Assembly: GCA_030595255.1 (NCBI GenBank)
Contig: JAUVDP010000001.1
Coordinates: forward strand, 1-64,000
Length of the DNA stretch: 64,000 bases
Direction of reading: 5' to 3'
Source: Mycoplasmatota bacterium
GTDB taxonomy: Bacteria > Bacillota_I > Bacilli_A > Izemoplasmatales > Izemoplasmataceae
Every line of letters begins with the position of its first letter. The stretch's first letter is position 1. The position numbers and the translations under genes are program-made. Below are positions 61,415-64,000 of the stretch, piece after piece. Under the pieces are notes generated by a model that did not search any database, was not told the DNA's origin, and saw only the letters and a list, made by a program, of their open reading frames with translations.

Positions 61415-62311
61415 TTATAGTTTATAGTTTAATTTATCTCTATATTTTATTGGTACAATATCAACAATATTGAATATAGCACTAATAAGTATACCTCTAG
61501 CTGAACTTGCACCACCTAGAATAGCATTTTGAGTTAAAGCATCTTCCCAAGTATTATTATGAGCTATTAGATGATATATTAGTGGGAATGATTGATCAAG
61601 TTCACAAGCTACACCACTAAAATTCTTAATAAAGAAATATGAATCAATTTTATGTAATGAATGTTTTAATTTATCTTGGTATTCCAAAGGAGCGTATTTT
61701 ATATTATTTTGTAATGCAGTTAATTTATCAACTCCATTTTGTAAATCATTAAATAAATTAAATAATAATTTTGTAAATTTTTCAATTGCTTTATAGTTAG
61801 TAAATGTTTTTGCAAAATATAATGAATCCTTTATCTTATCTTTAAATAAGTCGTTTTCATAAATTACAGTAAACATAGCAAGACCTATTAATTGTTTATC
61901 CTCATAGTCAGTATGAAGTTGTGGGTCCAAATTATTAATAATTTCATTTTCAAACTTTGATACTAAAACTTTACCATACTTTTCTATATATGCATTATAT
62001 GGTCCATCATCTTTTATATAATTATATACCACAGTACGCCAATTTTGAATAGATATATCTTCTGAATTTGTTAAGAAACTATTAAAAAGATATATAATTT
62101 CACCCATAAAGTCTAAGTCGCCAACTATTGTTTTTGGATAAACATCAAATCCAGTTTTTGCATTCTTATATAGTTTATGGTCAATTGGAATAAACAGTAC
62201 TTCATTATCTTTTGAAAACTCACTTAAAAGTCTTTTATCATAAATCCAGTTAAGTCCAAGTGCACTTGAACTTCCAAGTAATCCTGCTTTAATCATACTA
62301 ATTTTTGACAT
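61415..62311 (-). CDS. ADP-ribosylglycohydrolase-family protein, possibly inactive
   Basis: A 298-residue helical protein of the ADP-ribosyl-glycohydrolase (DraG/ARH) family. The N-terminal motif, normally GA..[GA]DALG with a metal-binding Asp, reads LLGSSSALGLNWIYD; the C-terminal motif, normally GGDxxARG, reads GGASSARGILISAI. Thus Asp at both expected metal-ligand places is replaced. Related subfamilies with ALGLxWIYD are known but normally keep the Asp. ATG 62311 follows GAGGTGATT. Confidence 0.75.
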   Translation of the reverse strand: MSKISMIKAGLLGSSSALGLNWIYDKRLLSEFSKDNEVLFIPIDHKLYKNAKTGFDVYPKTIVGDLDFMGEIIYLFNSFLTNSEDISIQNWRTVVYNYIKDDGPYNAYIEKYGKVLVSKFENEIINNLDPQLHTDYEDKQLIGLAMFTVIYENDLFKDKIKDSLYFAKTFTNYKAIEKFTKLLFNLFNDLQNGVDKLTALQNNIKYAPLEYQDKLKHSLHKIDSYFFIKNFSGVACELDQSFPLIYHLIAHNNTWEDALTQNAILGGASSARGILISAIFNIVDIVPIKYRDKLNYKL

Positions 62312-62386
62312 AACAATCACCTCTTTATATTTATTATAAATAATAAAACTTGATATTCAAACTAAAGTGCTTTAAAGAAAGGATTA

Positions 62387-62395
62387 TGTTATAAT
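62387..62395 (+). promoter_or_regulatory. Extended -10 promoter of the gamma-glutamyltransferase gene
   Basis: TGTTATAAT at 62387-62395, 26 bases before the start codon. Confidence 0.55.
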
Positions 62396-62421
62396 AATTC
62401 TTATCAAAAGGAGTGTGCTCT

Positions 62422-64000
62422 ATGAATAACGAATTTTTTAGTAAAAGACAAAGTATTTATGCGAAAAATGGTGTTATTGCTACAAGTGAGGGGCTTGCTA
62501 GTCAAGCAGGACTTGAGATATTAAAAAAAGGTGGAAATGCTATTGATGCAGCTGTTGCTGCAGCTGCTGCTTTAACAGTTGTTGAACCCACTAGTAATGG
62601 AATAGGAAGTGACTGTTTCGCTCTTGTTTATTTTAATGATAAACTTCACGGTATGAATAGTAGTGGATACAGTTCTAATAATATAAATATTGAAGAAGTT
62701 AAAAAAAGAGGATTTGATGAAATGCCTACTGGTGGTGTTATTCCTATTACTGTACCGGGAACTCCAAAAGGATGGGCAAGACTAATAGAGAAATTTGGGA
62801 CTATGAGTTTAATAGAAGTATTAACTCCAGCTATTAAATTAGCAAGTGAAGGATTTATAATTTCAGAAACTGTAGGATTTTATTTTGAAAGAGCAATGAA
62901 AGCTTATAAGGCTAGACATATTGGTGAGGAATACAATCATTTCTTTAAAGTTTTTACTAAAAATGGTGTTAGTTATAAATCAGGAGATTTATTTAAATCT
63001 GATTATCACGCTGAAACCTTAAGAGAAATTGGAGAATCTAATAGTGATTCATTTTACACAGGGAAGTTATCAAAGAAAATAGTAAGTTTTATGGAAAAAC
63101 ATAATGGCTTTATTGATGTTTCTGATTTAGCTGAATTTGATGCTAAATTTGTAGAACCAATAAGCATTAATTATAAAGGTTATGATGTATGTGAGATACC
63201 TCCTAACGGGCAAGGTATCACAGCTTTAATGGCATTGAATCTATTAAAAGATGAAGAGTTTATTAAAGGTGATATAAATACTCTTCATAGACAGATAGAG
63301 GCGCTTAAAATAGCGTTTAGTGATACTTTAAAATATGTTACTGATTCAAAGTTTATGAAAGTAAATCCTAATTTTTTACTTAGTGATGAATATGTTAAGT
63401 TAAGAAAAAAGGATATTGGCAACATTGCTAAAAAGCATAAACCAATTGATTATAAAGAAGCAGGTACTGTTTATTTAGCAACTGCGGATAAAGATGGAAA
63501 TATGGTTTCATTTATTCAAAGTAATTATATGGGATTTGGTAGTGGAATAGTAATTGATGATACTGGTATTGCGATGCAAAATAGAGGACATACTTTTAGC
63601 TTAGATAAAGATCATCATAATAAGCTAGAACCTAGAAAAAGAACATTCCATACAATTATTCCTGGATTTATTATGAAAGATGGTAAAGCATTAGGTCCAT
63701 TTGGAGTGATGGGTGGATTTATGCAACCTCAAGGTCATTTACAAGTTGTTATGAATATGATAGACTTTAAAATGGATCCACAAAGTGCACTTGATGCCCC
63801 TAGATTTAGATGGGATGAGGGTCTTAAAGTAGGATTAGAAAGTAAATTTGATAACTACGTTGCCCAAAAATTACAACAACTTGGACATCATATAACTATT
63901 GATTTATATGGTGGAGGATTTGGTAGAGGGCAAATAATTTTAAAAGAAAAAAACGGATATAAAGCAGGAACAGAAACAAGATGTGACGGCTTTATAGCTT
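62422..64000 (+). CDS. Gamma-glutamyltransferase family protein, YwrD-like (partial)
   Basis: An open frame of 526 codons that runs off the window, starting at ATG 62422 after AAAGGAGTG. It matches the Ntn-hydrolase gamma-glutamyltransferase family: GGNAIDAAVAAAAALTVVEP near the N-terminus, GTPKGWARL, and the candidate nucleophile Thr349 in AGTVYLATADKDGN, followed by the SNYMGFGSGIV segment. This TVYL form is that of YwrD-like members rather than the TTH of classic GGT. No signal peptide is seen, so it is probably cytosolic. Little of the C-terminus should be missing (family about 530-570). Confidence 0.9.
   Translation, partial: MNNEFFSKRQSIYAKNGVIATSEGLASQAGLEILKKGGNAIDAAVAAAAALTVVEPTSNGIGSDCFALVYFNDKLHGMNSSGYSSNNINIEEVKKRGFDEMPTGGVIPITVPGTPKGWARLIEKFGTMSLIEVLTPAIKLASEGFIISETVGFYFERAMKAYKARHIGEEYNHFFKVFTKNGVSYKSGDLFKSDYHAETLREIGESNSDSFYTGKLSKKIVSFMEKHNGFIDVSDLAEFDAKFVEPISINYKGYDVCEIPPNGQGITALMALNLLKDEEFIKGDINTLHRQIEALKIAFSDTLKYVTDSKFMKVNPNFLLSDEYVKLRKKDIGNIAKKHKPIDYKEAGTVYLATADKDGNMVSFIQSNYMGFGSGIVIDDTGIAMQNRGHTFSLDKDHHNKLEPRKRTFHTIIPGFIMKDGKALGPFGVMGGFMQPQGHLQVVMNMIDFKMDPQSALDAPRFRWDEGLKVGLESKFDNYVAQKLQQLGHHITIDLYGGGFGRGQIILKEKNGYKAGTETRCDGFIA

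Noticed and set aside
1-64000. UGA as tryptophan codon (Mycoplasma code)
   Set aside because: Many genes end in TGA at positions fitting family length and gene overlap (yqeH, rsfS, yqeM, trhP2), and Trp positions use TGG.
1-64000. tRNA, rRNA, CRISPR arrays or prophage genes
   Set aside because: Intergenic regions were read on both strands and none showed cloverleaf-like CCA-ended segments, rRNA motifs, regularly spaced repeats or phage structural genes.

Overview
This window looks like a chromosomal segment of a very AT-rich, low-GC Gram-positive-type bacterium. Gene content and order follow Bacillus, while the base composition, the many lipobox lipoproteins and the enlarged OppC/OppD/OppF proteins recall deep-branching Mycoplasmatota (Izemoplasma/Haloplasma-like). 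That placement is an inference. TGA is used as a stop (for example at 2088-2090 and 9835-9837) and Trp is read from TGG, so the standard bacterial code applies, not the Mycoplasma code. No rRNA, tRNA or CRISPR array was seen.

The backbone consists of stretches known from Bacillus subtilis. First: trhP1-trhP2-udk-greA-mtnN (1-4055), then ygjP-like and ygiQ-like genes, then yqeG-yqeH-yqeK-rsfS-yqeM (6583-9837), comEA-comEC-holA (19263-22899) and rpsT. Second: pgsA-recA-rny ... ymdB-miaB-ymcA ... mutS ... mutL-miaA (34393-56824). Read against this backbone, several modules look inserted: (a) a YesN/YesM-type two-component system with a lipoprotein sugar sensor next to an mglBAC galactose/glucose ABC transporter (9902-18120); (b) an ABC transporter behind a T-box riboswitch whose specifier reads as arginine (22929-25353, minus strand); (c) a second amino-acid ABC transporter and an MFS permease (30767-34339); (d) an IS3-family element, a small unknown membrane protein and an oppBCDFA operon between rny and ymdB (37738-46311); (e) an unrecognised tail-anchored protein with degenerate SAP/HeH-like repeats between ymcA and mutS (49234-50226); (f) msrB plus a frameshifted SagB-type nitroreductase between mutS and mutL.

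The right end (56840-64000) is accessory: a UPF0016 cation transporter with an extra Cys-rich domain, a PlsC-type acyltransferase carrying a zinc ribbon, a PH-like membrane protein, a lipoprotein with two C-terminal membrane helices, an old-yellow-enzyme flavoprotein, a degenerate ADP-ribosylglycohydrolase-family protein, and the start of a gamma-glutamyltransferase-family gene that runs off the window.

Regulation visible in sequence: cre-like (CcpA) sites at mglB and at the hppA promoter, a T-box leader, a long structured leader before the opp operon, several sigma-A-type promoters (often with an extended TGnTATAAT -10), and many intrinsic terminators. The most striking structural observation is that the IS3-family element sits inside the loop of the rny terminator; removing it restores a perfect hairpin. 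The most interesting functional ideas are the duplicated sugar-binding protein used as both sensor and transporter subunit, the unrecognised repeat protein beside mutS, and the two unusual domain fusions in the 56.8-59.2 kb region.
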